From: UBA8752 sp002336475
Lineage (GTDB): Bacteria; Bacteroidota; Bacteroidia; Flavobacteriales_D; Sanyastnellaceae
DNA: 64,000 nt
NCBI GenBank assembly: GCA_943846755.1
Contig: OX044365.1
Coordinates: 124,001-188,000 of the forward strand
Reading direction: 5' to 3'
Every line of letters begins with the position of its first letter. The stretch's first letter is position 1. Of the stretch, positions 32,643 to 41,155 are shown one piece after another. The position numbers and the translations under genes were made by a program. A model generated the notes under the pieces. The model was given only the letters and a program-made list of their open reading frames with translations. It had not been told where the DNA came from and did no database searches.

Positions 32643-35171
32643 ATGTCCCGACTCCTCAACTTTTCTGATCAAATGGAGAATACGCCCTATACCGCGGCGG
32701 TGGCCCGCCCATTCGAGGTTTACAACAGCATATTTCTGACGCTTCCCTTGGATGGAATTCGAGGGACGGGCGTGCAGGTACCTCTGTTTCAAGAAACCTG
32801 TCGCAAAGCCTTGGCCAACGGCAGCTCTCCGCGAGAAGTGGTCGAGGGCTATTTCAAACAGGCGGGGATTGCGGCCGATGATCAGGCGGGGGTGTTGTTT
32901 CGGTTCATTCAGTACATCGAGCGGCAAGTGGTGCTGGTCGATGCATTGGAGGATGCCCGTTATGAGCGGCTCAATGACCTGCAAGGAGCGGAATCGCTCA
33001 CGGGCTTGCTTCCGCGGATTGAACGCAGGGACCTTCAGGCAGAACTTAAAGAGGCCATGGTGGCGCAGCGCGTGAGGATTGTACTCACGGCACACCCTAC
33101 TCAGTTCTATCCGGGTTCGGCTTTGGGGATCATTACGGACTTGACAGAAGTCGTGCGTCGCGGTGACTTCGAAGGTGCCCGCGATTTGCTCCACCAGTTG
33201 GGCTTGACGCCGTTTTTCCAAGAACAGGCGCCCACGCCTTACGATGAGGCGGTGCGGCAGGGATGGTACTTGGAGCACGTTTTCTATCCGGCATTGCCCG
33301 CTTTGGTGATGCGCATGGGGGCGGCGGCAGATGTGGATCCGATGGAGGTCGCGGCTGCATTTGACATCGGCTTTTGGCCGGGCGGTGACCGGGATGGCAA
33401 TCCCTATGTCGATGCGGCGACCACCCTCCGGGTGGCGGACCGGCTTCGTGTGATGCTGTTGCGTTGTTACCGCAGGGAGCTGCGGGCGTTGCGCAGGCGC
33501 ATCACCTTCAAAGGGGTGCAGGGCATGTTGGACGCTGTGCAGACAGTGTTGGATTCAGCGCTCAATTCCAAGGACGTGGGTTTCGATGTTGAGGCAGCAC
33601 TTGCTGAACTCGGCGAAGTGGAGCAGATTGTGCGCCGCGACTACGGCGGTTTGCATGTATTGGAAATCCTGCGCTTGCGGGTCGCCCTGGCCATTTTTGG
33701 CCAGCATTTTGCGGCCATTGATGTGCGCCAGGACAGCCGCGTACTGAGAAGGGCTGCAGAGGCGATGGGCATCCAAGGCGACGATGTCGCTGAACTCATG
33801 GCCATGCGCACCGCACGGTTGGCTTCGGACGTAACCGACGATGTGGAGCGCGATGCTGTAGAGGTGATGTCAGCCATTCAGAACATTCAGTTTTCCAATG
33901 GAGCTGATGGGTGCCACCGGTTCATCATCAGCAATTGCCGCGGGGCTTCTGATGTGGCGCGCCTGTATGCTTTGGCAAGGACCACTTTTGACGGCGATGC
34001 GGTTCCGTTGGACTTGGTGCCGTTGTTTGAGACGGTCGATGACCTTGCCGCTGCGCCCGCTGCGATGCGGACGCTGCTGTCCGACCCGGCTTACCGCGCC
34101 CACGTGGCGCTACGTGGCGACCGCCAAACCATCATGTTGGGCTTTAGTGACGGCACCAAAGACGGTGGTTATTTGCGCGCCAATTGGTCGATTCACCAAG
34201 CCAAGGAGACGGTGTCTCAAGCTTGTTCCGAGGCGGGCGTGGAGGTGGTGTTCTTCGATGGCCGTGGCGGCCCACCGGCACGGGGTGGAGGAAACACCCA
34301 CCGGTTTTATGCTTCGCTGGGTCCCGATGTCGAAACGAGGGAAGTTCAGACCACGATCCAAGGTCAGTCCATCAGCTCCAATTTTGGAACCCCGTTGAGT
34401 GCGGGCTACAACTTGGAGTTGCTGTTTACCGCGGGCTTGCAGCACCGTTTGATTGATCCTGAAAAATCGCGCTGGACACAGGCACAGCGTGACTTGATGA
34501 ACCTGCTGGCCGAGAGGAGCTACGCGGAGTACAATGCGCTCAAGGCCCGCCCTGAGTTCATGGATTACCTGCAGACCTACGGTACCCTCAAATACTATGG
34601 GGAGACCAACATTGCGAGCCGGCCAACGCGCCGCAAAAAGTCAGGTCCATTGACCCTCGATGATTTGAGGGCCATTCCGTTTGTGGGGTCTTGGAGTCAG
34701 CTCAAGCAGAACGTCCCCGGTTTCTTTGGGATTGGGACGGCTTTACAGGTCTTGGAGCAGGAGGGAAGGTTGGAAGACGCTGCGGCCTTGTACCGCGATC
34801 AACCTCTGTTTGCTGCCTTGGTTGAGAACAGCATGCAAAGCATGCGGAAGTGCAATTTTGACCTTACTGCACATTTGCAGGATCACCCCGAATTCGGTGG
34901 TTTGTGGAAGACCGTAAAGGAGGAATTCGACCTGACGCGCCGCTTGTTGTTGACCGTGACAGGTCAGGCTCAATTGATGGAGCGATCTCCAGACATCGCG
35001 GCTTCCATTGATTTGCGCGAGTCCATCATTTTGCCCTTGCTGGTCATCCAACAGGCAGCATTGCAATGGATTGATGGACAGGGCCAGGCTCCGGCGGATG
35101 CCGAGGTGCTTCAGAAGCTTGTGGTGCGGAGCATGTTTGGCATAGTCAATGCGGGCCGCAATGCGGTTTGA
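32643..35171 (+). CDS. ppc: Phosphoenolpyruvate carboxylase
   Basis: 842 residues. It makes oxaloacetate from phosphoenolpyruvate and bicarbonate, an anaplerotic reaction. The catalytic His is in 'LTAHPTQFYPGSAL', followed by 'GFWPGGDRDGNPYVDAATT', 'GFSDGTKDGGYLRANW' and the mobile loop 'FFDGRGGPPARGGGNTHR'. 'IQGQSISSNFGTP' is the usual C-terminal half signature. It is slightly shorter than the E. coli enzyme (883) and ends ...GIVNAGRNAV. ATG 32643 is preferred; an in-frame ATG at 32673 is possible, and the longer reading to 32457 overlaps the divergent gene. Confidence 0.96.
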   Translation: MSRLLNFSDQMENTPYTAAVARPFEVYNSIFLTLPLDGIRGTGVQVPLFQETCRKALANGSSPREVVEGYFKQAGIAADDQAGVLFRFIQYIERQVVLVDALEDARYERLNDLQGAESLTGLLPRIERRDLQAELKEAMVAQRVRIVLTAHPTQFYPGSALGIITDLTEVVRRGDFEGARDLLHQLGLTPFFQEQAPTPYDEAVRQGWYLEHVFYPALPALVMRMGAAADVDPMEVAAAFDIGFWPGGDRDGNPYVDAATTLRVADRLRVMLLRCYRRELRALRRRITFKGVQGMLDAVQTVLDSALNSKDVGFDVEAALAELGEVEQIVRRDYGGLHVLEILRLRVALAIFGQHFAAIDVRQDSRVLRRAAEAMGIQGDDVAELMAMRTARLASDVTDDVERDAVEVMSAIQNIQFSNGADGCHRFIISNCRGASDVARLYALARTTFDGDAVPLDLVPLFETVDDLAAAPAAMRTLLSDPAYRAHVALRGDRQTIMLGFSDGTKDGGYLRANWSIHQAKETVSQACSEAGVEVVFFDGRGGPPARGGGNTHRFYASLGPDVETREVQTTIQGQSISSNFGTPLSAGYNLELLFTAGLQHRLIDPEKSRWTQAQRDLMNLLAERSYAEYNALKARPEFMDYLQTYGTLKYYGETNIASRPTRRKKSGPLTLDDLRAIPFVGSWSQLKQNVPGFFGIGTALQVLEQEGRLEDAAALYRDQPLFAALVENSMQSMRKCNFDLTAHLQDHPEFGGLWKTVKEEFDLTRRLLLTVTGQAQLMERSPDIAASIDLRESIILPLLVIQQAALQWIDGQGQAPADAEVLQKLVVRSMFGIVNAGRNAV

Positions 35172-35208
35172 GCTTCACTGAACCGCTCGATCCCGCAGGG
35201 GCAAATAA

Positions 35209-35236
35209 AAAGCCCCGCCGGTGAGGGCAGGGCTTT
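35209..35236. terminator. Terminator between convergent ppc and S46 peptidase genes
   Basis: An 11-bp stem with one mismatch (AAAGCCCCGCC, 35209-35219, with GGCAGGGCTTT, 35226-35236). The A-rich left flank becomes a U run on the minus strand, so it should stop the S46 peptidase transcript best; a short T run also follows on the plus strand. Confidence 0.8.
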
Positions 35237-35257
35237 CCAAAGGCGTTGACGGAGCGA

Positions 35258-37504
35258 TTAGCGGCCGCCTTCCATGTCTTCGACAGGCTGGGCCATGTCT
35301 TTGGGCAGTTCTTTCGCAGCCTCTTTGGAGGCCGTGACGAAGTCGATTTCGTCGATGAGGTTTTGGGCTCCGGCCATCTTGTCGATCACCCACATGACAT
35401 AGCGGATGTCCACACTGATGGTGCGCTGGAGTTCAGGCTCAAAGGCAATGTCACCACTCATGGCTTCCCAGTTGCCATCAAAGGCGAGGCCGATGAGGTC
35501 ACCGTTGCCATTCAATACAGGGCTGCCTGAATTTCCTCCCGTGATGTCGTTGTTGGAGATGAAACACAGTACCAGGTCGCCCTCGTCGTCAGCATAGCGT
35601 CCAAAGTCACGTTTGCGCAACAGGGTTTCCAAGGTGCCATCCACGACGAACTCGGGGTTGGAGTTGTCCTTCTTTTGGAGGATGCCGTCAGAGGTGGTCA
35701 CAAAGTCATAATGGACCGCATCTGCAGGATCGTAGTCGCCGACGGTGCCATAGCTCAAGCGCATGGTGGAGTTGGCATCGGGATACCATTTCTTGTCTGG
35801 ATTCATGGCGCGCAATCCAGCAGTGAGCAAGCGATAGCCCTTGTCGAATTTGCCTTGCTCGGGTGAAGCAAAATAGCCACGGTAAGTCTCGATCAGGCTC
35901 ATGGCAGCGGCCACAGCGAGGTCCTTGTCAAGGGCCTTTTGGTCGGGATCGGCTACAAATGCTTCGAAGCGCTCTGGGTCGGTGAGGAAGCTCTTGGGGT
36001 ACATCTTGTCGGCGTAGCGCGCGAAATCTCCCTTGTACTTGGAACGGACCGTCTCGAAGTAAGCAGGTTGCTGGTCTGGAGCGATGTCCTGCATGTATTT
36101 CGTCATGAGCTGCACAAAGAGATCGCGGTCGGTCTCTTGGTCGTAGTCCTTGAAAAATCCTTCTGCGCGGCCACGCAAGCTGGCTGCCGCTGCGGCTGCG
36201 CGGTCTGCGTCTTCACTGAAGAGCCCTTGTGCGCCCATGCCCACGCGGAAAGCGAACAGCATGAGATCGCAGCCGATGAGGCCTGCTTCCAAAGAATACA
36301 CCTGTCCTTTCACAGTAGCGTTGGTGTTTTCGTAATAGGTCTTGAGCATGCCAAGTGCAGCGCCGTACTCTTTTTTGCGGTCGGCTGAGCTGCCCATCCA
36401 AGCCGAGAACTCGTCTTCAAGGGCTTTCTTTTTGCCATAGACGTCCAAGGCTTTCAGCCCTTTGGATTGCCCGATGTAATACTTCCAGTAGTTGGCGGTC
36501 TGGGCATACTTCGCGGCGTACTGAATGCGGACGGCAGGGTCGACGTCCATGTGCGACTTCATGGTCTTCAGCTTCAGGTCACGCACTTCGACCACACTGG
36601 GGTTGTAAAGGTCTAAGGCCTGTTGGACACCATGGCTGCTCAGGAAGCGATCGGTGCTGCCAGGGTAGCCCATGATCATGGTAAAGTCTCCATTTTCGAC
36701 ACCTTCAAGGCTGACTTTAAGGTGGCGCTTGGGGGTATATGGCTTGTTGTCTTCGCTGAAGTCAGCAGGGTTTCCATCGGCATCAGAATAGATGCGGAGC
36801 AGTGAAAAGTCTCCGGTGTGGCGCGGCCACATCCAGTTGTCGGTGTCGCCACCAAACTTTCCGATGCTCTCTGGGGGATTGCCCACCAAGCGGATGTCGG
36901 TATAGTCTCGGTAGACAAACAGGTAGAACTCGTTGCCGTGGTAGAAGCTCTTGATTTGAGGGCGGAAATCGGGACTGATGCCTTTTTCTTCCTCTTCGAT
37001 TTGGGAAATCACAGCTTGGATGGCGGCCTCACGGTCGCTGTCGTCCATGTCAGAGGTCACGTCGGCGAGCACGCGCTCGGTCACATCCTCGATGCGCTGC
37101 AAAAAGGTCACGCTGAAGTCCGGGATGGGTTTTTCCTCGTCGAGTGACATGGCCCAAAAACCATTGGTCAGGATGTCATCTTCTACCGTGCTGAAGCCTT
37201 GGATGGCACCATATGCACAGTGGTGGTTGGTGAGTACAAGCCCTTGGTCGGAAATGATCTCTGCAGTGCAGCTGCCTCCGTTGAGGGTGATGACAGCGTC
37301 TTTGAGACAGGCTTGGTTCAGGGAATAGATGTCCTCTGCGGAGAGGTTCAGGCCCATTTGCTGCATTTCGGCTTCATTGATGCGTTGGAGCATGTGAAGG
37401 AGCCACATGCCTTCATCGGCACGTGCCGTCGTAGCGGCGAGTTGGAAAGCTGCGAAGAGCAGCAGAAAGATGCGTTGCTTCATGATGTTGTTCGTCGTTT
37501 GCAT
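35258..37504 (-). CDS. S46 family dipeptidyl-peptidase (DPP7-like)
   Basis: 748 residues with a signal peptide (to about residue 29, ATTARA-DEG). Mature S46 enzymes begin with DEGMW, as here. They are periplasmic serine exopeptidases that release N-terminal dipeptides during growth on protein. The catalytic His is in LTNHHCAYG (His94/95), the Asp region is 'DTDNWMWPRHTGDFS', and the nucleophile is Ser659 in TGGNSGSPV. Eighteen residues after Ser659 lies Gly677 (FDGNW). In characterised members Gly at this place goes with hydrophobic P1 preference (DPP7) and Arg with acidic P1 preference (DPP11), so DPP7-type specificity is inferred. A TATTTTCG box lies 27 nt upstream of the ATG. Confidence 0.93.
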   Translation of the reverse strand: MQTTNNIMKQRIFLLLFAAFQLAATTARADEGMWLLHMLQRINEAEMQQMGLNLSAEDIYSLNQACLKDAVITLNGGSCTAEIISDQGLVLTNHHCAYGAIQGFSTVEDDILTNGFWAMSLDEEKPIPDFSVTFLQRIEDVTERVLADVTSDMDDSDREAAIQAVISQIEEEEKGISPDFRPQIKSFYHGNEFYLFVYRDYTDIRLVGNPPESIGKFGGDTDNWMWPRHTGDFSLLRIYSDADGNPADFSEDNKPYTPKRHLKVSLEGVENGDFTMIMGYPGSTDRFLSSHGVQQALDLYNPSVVEVRDLKLKTMKSHMDVDPAVRIQYAAKYAQTANYWKYYIGQSKGLKALDVYGKKKALEDEFSAWMGSSADRKKEYGAALGMLKTYYENTNATVKGQVYSLEAGLIGCDLMLFAFRVGMGAQGLFSEDADRAAAAAASLRGRAEGFFKDYDQETDRDLFVQLMTKYMQDIAPDQQPAYFETVRSKYKGDFARYADKMYPKSFLTDPERFEAFVADPDQKALDKDLAVAAAMSLIETYRGYFASPEQGKFDKGYRLLTAGLRAMNPDKKWYPDANSTMRLSYGTVGDYDPADAVHYDFVTTSDGILQKKDNSNPEFVVDGTLETLLRKRDFGRYADDEGDLVLCFISNNDITGGNSGSPVLNGNGDLIGLAFDGNWEAMSGDIAFEPELQRTISVDIRYVMWVIDKMAGAQNLIDEIDFVTASKEAAKELPKDMAQPVEDMEGGR

Positions 37505-37531
37505 GTGTCCTTCGTTCGAACCGATGCGGCG

Positions 37532-37539
37532 CGAAAATA
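37532..37539 (-). promoter_or_regulatory. -7 box TATTTTCG upstream of the S46 peptidase
   Basis: Identical to the gyrB box. It leaves a leader of about 20 nt that includes a purine-rich GAAGGA shortly before ATG 37504, so unlike many neighbours this message has room for a ribosome-binding site. Confidence 0.5.
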
Positions 37540-37565
37540 GGAGGCGAAATGTTTCGGTGGCTTTC

Positions 37566-38057
37566 TTACTGCTGAGGTGGAGGTTCAGGAGCCCACGTTG
37601 TGGCTTTAATCAGGCTGTCCAGCGCTGTATATAGGCGTTCCAAGTCCGGGCCATTCATGCGGTCCATCACCTCATGTCCCCCAAAAGACAGCCGTTTGGC
37701 GGGCAGGTCCATGACCAGGGGGTTGTCATAAACGCCCGCTTTCTGGTCCAACCGCACTTCGGCCGCGATGTGTGCGAGTGTTTCCAAATGCGAAGCTGGC
37801 CATTGTGCTTGATGGGTTCCAATAAAGGTGACGTTGGCCCTGCCTGTGTAAAGGGCTCGGCCACCGTCTTCCACCGTGAGTGAGAAGGCGGGGCATGGCC
37901 CAAAGCACATCGATTTGGAATAGGACAACAAGGGCCCCTTTTTGACGGACAGGTAAGATTTGGGCCCGTGACATGCACTGCTCAGCGTCAACACCAATGC
38001 AACTCCCAGCAGTTGAAGTGGGGAACCCAGGGGATTTGAAAAGGCAAGCGCTTTCAC
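37566..38057 (-). CDS. DUF6438 lipoprotein
   Basis: 163 residues. The N-terminus carries a long lipoprotein signal with lipobox LSSAC (Cys about 29). The core 'YSKSMCFGPCPAFSLTVEDGG' followed by 'LYTG' is the hallmark of DUF6438, with a CxxxC-type cysteine pair next to two beta strands. The C-terminus is Pro/Gln-rich. It overlaps the yidC stop by four bases (ATGA at 38054-38057), so it is made from the yidC message. Its function is unknown; an envelope location is expected. Confidence 0.75.
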   Translation of the reverse strand: MKALAFSNPLGSPLQLLGVALVLTLSSACHGPKSYLSVKKGPLLSYSKSMCFGPCPAFSLTVEDGGRALYTGRANVTFIGTHQAQWPASHLETLAHIAAEVRLDQKAGVYDNPLVMDLPAKRLSFGGHEVMDRMNGPDLERLYTALDSLIKATTWAPEPPPQQ

Positions 38058-39856
38058 TTCTTGCGCTTCTGGTTGCGCGACTTGCGCGACTGGTCGCGCT
38101 GCTGTTTCATTTCTTCTGCGCGCTTCTGCTGCTCCTTTTGCATCGTCTCAAGACGCTCTGCAAAACCGCTTTTCTTTTTCTCAGCTTTGGGCGTGGCTTG
38201 CTTCGCTTTGATCTTCTCTCGGATCTTGTCTTCGTTGATGAAGAACTTTTTCACGGCAGTTACCTGTCCGATGGTGACGACGTTGGCCATGAAGTAGTAG
38301 AGGCTCAAACCACTGGCGTAACGGTTAAAGAAGAACAACATGAACAGTGGCATGATCCGCATCATGATCCTCATGTCGGGCATCCCTGGTTGGGTGGGAG
38401 CGGCCTGCTGGGCCATGTTCTGGTTGGCATAGATGAACATCGACCCGGCCATGAGCAGGGTGAAGCCCGAGACATGCGCCCCGTAGAATGGAATTTCAAA
38501 TGGCAGGTTGAGGATGCTGTCATAAGCTGCGAGGTCATCGGCCCACAAGAAGGACTTGCCCCTGAGCTCAATGTTGGCCGGGAAGAACCGGAACATGGCG
38601 TACAACAGAGGAGCTTGAATGAGCTGTGGTATGCACCCTGCGAGTGGGTTGACGCCACTGTCGCGGTACAGTTTCATCGTATCCTGCTGCCGTTGCATGG
38701 CATCTTCCTGATCGGGATACTTCTCGTTGATGACTTCTAGGTCGGGCTTCAACAGCCGCATCTTGGCCGAACTGACATAGTTCTTCCAGGTGATGGGGAA
38801 CAGCGCAGACTTGATGAGCAGCGTCATAATCAGGACGATGAGTCCTGCAGAACCAATGTACTTGGCCAAAAGGGAGTAAATCGGAAATATCACGTTGCGG
38901 TTGATCCAACCGAAAATCCACCATCCGAAGTCGATGACACGTCCGATTTCACCCCAGCCCGTGGTGCCCAGTGCATTAACGTCATTGGGGCCGAAATAGA
39001 ACTGCACAGCAGCGATTTCCCTGCCGTCAATGTCCGTGGTCGGCAGGGTGACATCCATGCCGAAACGCATGTTGATGGTGGTGTCCTCTTCGTTGACCGG
39101 AGGGAGGCTTCTGAGTTTGCCTGAGTTGAAGCCCAAATCCGAGCCCACAATGGCAGAGAAATAATTTTGCTTGAACGCCACCCATTCAACGGGGTCCTCA
39201 ATTTCAGCCTCGTCGTCGCGGCCTTCATAGAGATAATCGCGGCCGTGGCCTTGTTCGCGGTAGTATATGCTGCTGCGTTGGCGTTCCCATTCCAGGCCTT
39301 TTTCGTTGTGCCGGCCATCGGCTTGCCATTGAAACCCTACTTCGCCTCGGGCATCTTTAAACCGCGCCTGGACATCGAGGAGGTAGCCATCAAGGGTATA
39401 GGTGAGTTCACGCAAGGGACCATCACCGCGCGCGGCAAGCACGACCCTTTCGCTGGAAGATTCTACAACGTCGAAACGCTGGTTGTAAGACCCTTCACCC
39501 CGAGCGACCCAATTGATGTCAGATCCATCTTCGGTCCAAAGCTGAATGGGCTCTTTGCTCCAAAAGTCCAAGTAACCGTCTTTGAGTTTGGCCTTGACGA
39601 GGTTGGCGCCATCGGTAGAAATTTCTACGTCGAGTTCGTCGGTTGACAGCAGCACCGTTTGTGCCACATAGGTGCTGTCTGCGTCATTGAGGCCCTCGGA
39701 GTTGGGCAAGTCAATGACCTCTTCAGGCTGCTCTGGTGCAGGAGCTGCAGCGGTGTTGGTGTTCTCCGTTACTTCGGGAACAGGCACGAAATACAGCTGA
39801 TACACGATGACCATCGCGAAAATCAGCAGGAAACCAGTGATGGTGTTGCGGTCCAT
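38054..39856 (-). CDS. yidC: Membrane protein insertase YidC
   Basis: 600 residues. YidC inserts and folds inner-membrane proteins alone or with SecYEG. It has an N-terminal span (TGFLLIFAMVIVYQLYF), a large periplasmic beta-supersandwich domain (about 60-340), then the conserved five-helix core with 'SALFPITWKNYVSSAKMR', 'YPDQEDAMQRQQDTMKLYRD', 'GCIPQLIQAPLLYAMFRFFP' and 'FFNRYASGLSLYYFMANVV'. The C-terminal tail is highly basic (RKSRNQKRKK), as in marine Bacteroidota, and probably contacts ribosomes. A perfect TAAGTTTG box lies seven bases before its ATG. Confidence 0.97.
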   Translation of the reverse strand: MDRNTITGFLLIFAMVIVYQLYFVPVPEVTENTNTAAAPAPEQPEEVIDLPNSEGLNDADSTYVAQTVLLSTDELDVEISTDGANLVKAKLKDGYLDFWSKEPIQLWTEDGSDINWVARGEGSYNQRFDVVESSSERVVLAARGDGPLRELTYTLDGYLLDVQARFKDARGEVGFQWQADGRHNEKGLEWERQRSSIYYREQGHGRDYLYEGRDDEAEIEDPVEWVAFKQNYFSAIVGSDLGFNSGKLRSLPPVNEEDTTINMRFGMDVTLPTTDIDGREIAAVQFYFGPNDVNALGTTGWGEIGRVIDFGWWIFGWINRNVIFPIYSLLAKYIGSAGLIVLIMTLLIKSALFPITWKNYVSSAKMRLLKPDLEVINEKYPDQEDAMQRQQDTMKLYRDSGVNPLAGCIPQLIQAPLLYAMFRFFPANIELRGKSFLWADDLAAYDSILNLPFEIPFYGAHVSGFTLLMAGSMFIYANQNMAQQAAPTQPGMPDMRIMMRIMPLFMLFFFNRYASGLSLYYFMANVVTIGQVTAVKKFFINEDKIREKIKAKQATPKAEKKKSGFAERLETMQKEQQKRAEEMKQQRDQSRKSRNQKRKK

Positions 39857-39863
39857 TGGGCGG

Positions 39864-39871
39864 CAAACTTA
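39864..39871 (-). promoter_or_regulatory. -7 box TAAGTTTG, 7 nt before the yidC ATG
   Basis: An exact TAnnTTTG match in the 20-nt gap between the KdsC-like stop and the yidC start. It makes yidC and the DUF6438 gene a separate unit with an almost leaderless transcript. Confidence 0.65.
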
Positions 39872-39876
39872 CGGGT

Positions 39877-40413
39877 TCACCACGCGTGAGCGAGGTCATT
39901 CATCCACAGTCCTTTCACTTTCATGGCTTGTTCGAGGATATCCCTCACACAACCAGCGCCTCCAGCCAAAGGACTAACGTAGTCTGAGACGGCCCGAACT
40001 TCTGGAACTGCGTCGTGGGGACAGCACGCCATTCCGGCAGCTTTGAGCACAGGAATATCGGGTATGTCATCTCCCATGTAGCAGACTTGGTCGACGGTCA
40101 AATTCCAGCGTGCACAGAGCGATTCGAAGGATCCGAGTTTTTCTGAAGCTCCCATGATGACTTCTTGCACGCCCAATCCGTTCATCCGTCGCACCACTTC
40201 TTCACTTCGTCCTCCTGAAATCATGGCAAGCCGGACCCCGCATTTGGTGGCATGTTGTACGGCATAACCGTCTCGGGTACTTGCGGTCCTGACTTGCTCG
40301 CCTCCGGGCATGAGGAATACAGTGCCGTTTGTAAAGACACCGTCGTTGTCAAACACAAAGGCTTCAATCTGTTGGAGCCTTTGCTTGAAAGGGCGGGAGG
40401 AGGTCGTATCCAT
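39877..40413 (-). CDS. HAD-family phosphatase, KdsC-like
   Basis: 178 residues. The HAD motif I is FVFDNDGVFTNG, motif II lies in LAMISGGRS, and motif III/IV in VCYMGDDIPDIPVLKAAG. Size, the C0-type fold and 'DYVSPLAGGAGCVRDILE' match 3-deoxy-D-manno-octulosonate 8-phosphate phosphatase, which completes Kdo synthesis for lipopolysaccharide. Motif I usually reads DVDGVLTDG; here it is DNDGVFTNG, keeping both catalytic Asp residues. Related N-acylneuraminate-type phosphatases cannot be excluded. The start overlaps the previous gene by 50 nt and gives a normal N-terminus. Confidence 0.82.
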   Translation of the reverse strand: MDTTSSRPFKQRLQQIEAFVFDNDGVFTNGTVFLMPGGEQVRTASTRDGYAVQHATKCGVRLAMISGGRSEEVVRRMNGLGVQEVIMGASEKLGSFESLCARWNLTVDQVCYMGDDIPDIPVLKAAGMACCPHDAVPEVRAVSDYVSPLAGGAGCVRDILEQAMKVKGLWMNDLAHAW

Positions 40414-41155
40414 GGTGGTCTAAAATGCGGTTGGTCAGGATGCGGTGCAATGCGGCGAGTTCGGCCTGCTTTGCTGTGCCTCCTGCAAGAGCTGCGGTCT
40501 GCTGTGTTAAGGTGTTTCTGTCGTTCCGTGCGGCAGGGCCAGACACGGTGCTCAGGGCATTGCCTTTCAGGGCGTTGTCTACACTCTCTTCCACAAGAGG
40601 AGCCAGCATGCTCAGTGTGAGCTGGTGCGTTTCGAGGTAGGCTTCAACCGTACCGATCCAAGCTGCCGACAGGTTGCCTGCGAGAACGGCTCCGAGGTGC
40701 AAAGCGCGCCGGGAATCTGCCGTAAGCGCGAATGCTTGGGGACTTATGTTCTGGGCCCAAGCGAGCCAATCTGGGTTGTCCGATTCTACGGCTAGGGGCA
40801 TGGACTCCCAGTGGGGAGATTGGCCTTTCATGAACGTCATGGGGGGCCACATCACCGCGCGGTCTTGCGCCGGGACGGGCAATGCGTCCAGGGGCACGGC
40901 GCCAGCATGGTGGGCCAACAGCGTACCTGGTCTGAGTCCTGGGGCCACGTGCTGTGCCACTTCTGCAATGGCGCCATCTGGAACGGCGATAAAGACTGCA
41001 TCAGCCGCTTCAGGGGCCTTCCAATGTCCAATGTCCCGAACAAAATCTGATGACGTTCGGCTCCACCGGATGGTGTCGATGCCGATGCTGTCTAGCCGGT
41101 CCGCCCAATGCTGACCCAATCGCCCCTGTCCTATGACGTGAGCACAGCGGATCAT
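40364..41155 (-). CDS. DUF2520 Rossmann-fold protein
   Basis: 263 residues from ATG 41155, which overlaps the CcmF stop (ATGA at 41152-41155). The N-terminus has a dinucleotide-binding motif 'VIGQGRLGQHWADRL' and the strand 'AVFIAVPDGAIAEVAQ', followed by 'LLAHHAGAVPLDAL'. The C-terminal all-helical DUF2520 part contains 'HLGAVLAGNLSAAWIG' and 'SGPAARNDRNTL'. The layout recalls 6-phosphogluconate or pyrroline-carboxylate reductase relatives, but the substrate is not established. The longer reading to 41251 runs into ccmF and is rejected. Confidence 0.85.
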   Translation of the reverse strand: MIRCAHVIGQGRLGQHWADRLDSIGIDTIRWSRTSSDFVRDIGHWKAPEAADAVFIAVPDGAIAEVAQHVAPGLRPGTLLAHHAGAVPLDALPVPAQDRAVMWPPMTFMKGQSPHWESMPLAVESDNPDWLAWAQNISPQAFALTADSRRALHLGAVLAGNLSAAWIGTVEAYLETHQLTLSMLAPLVEESVDNALKGNALSTVSGPAARNDRNTLTQQTAALAGGTAKQAELAALHRILTNRILDHHGYDLLPPFQAKAPTD

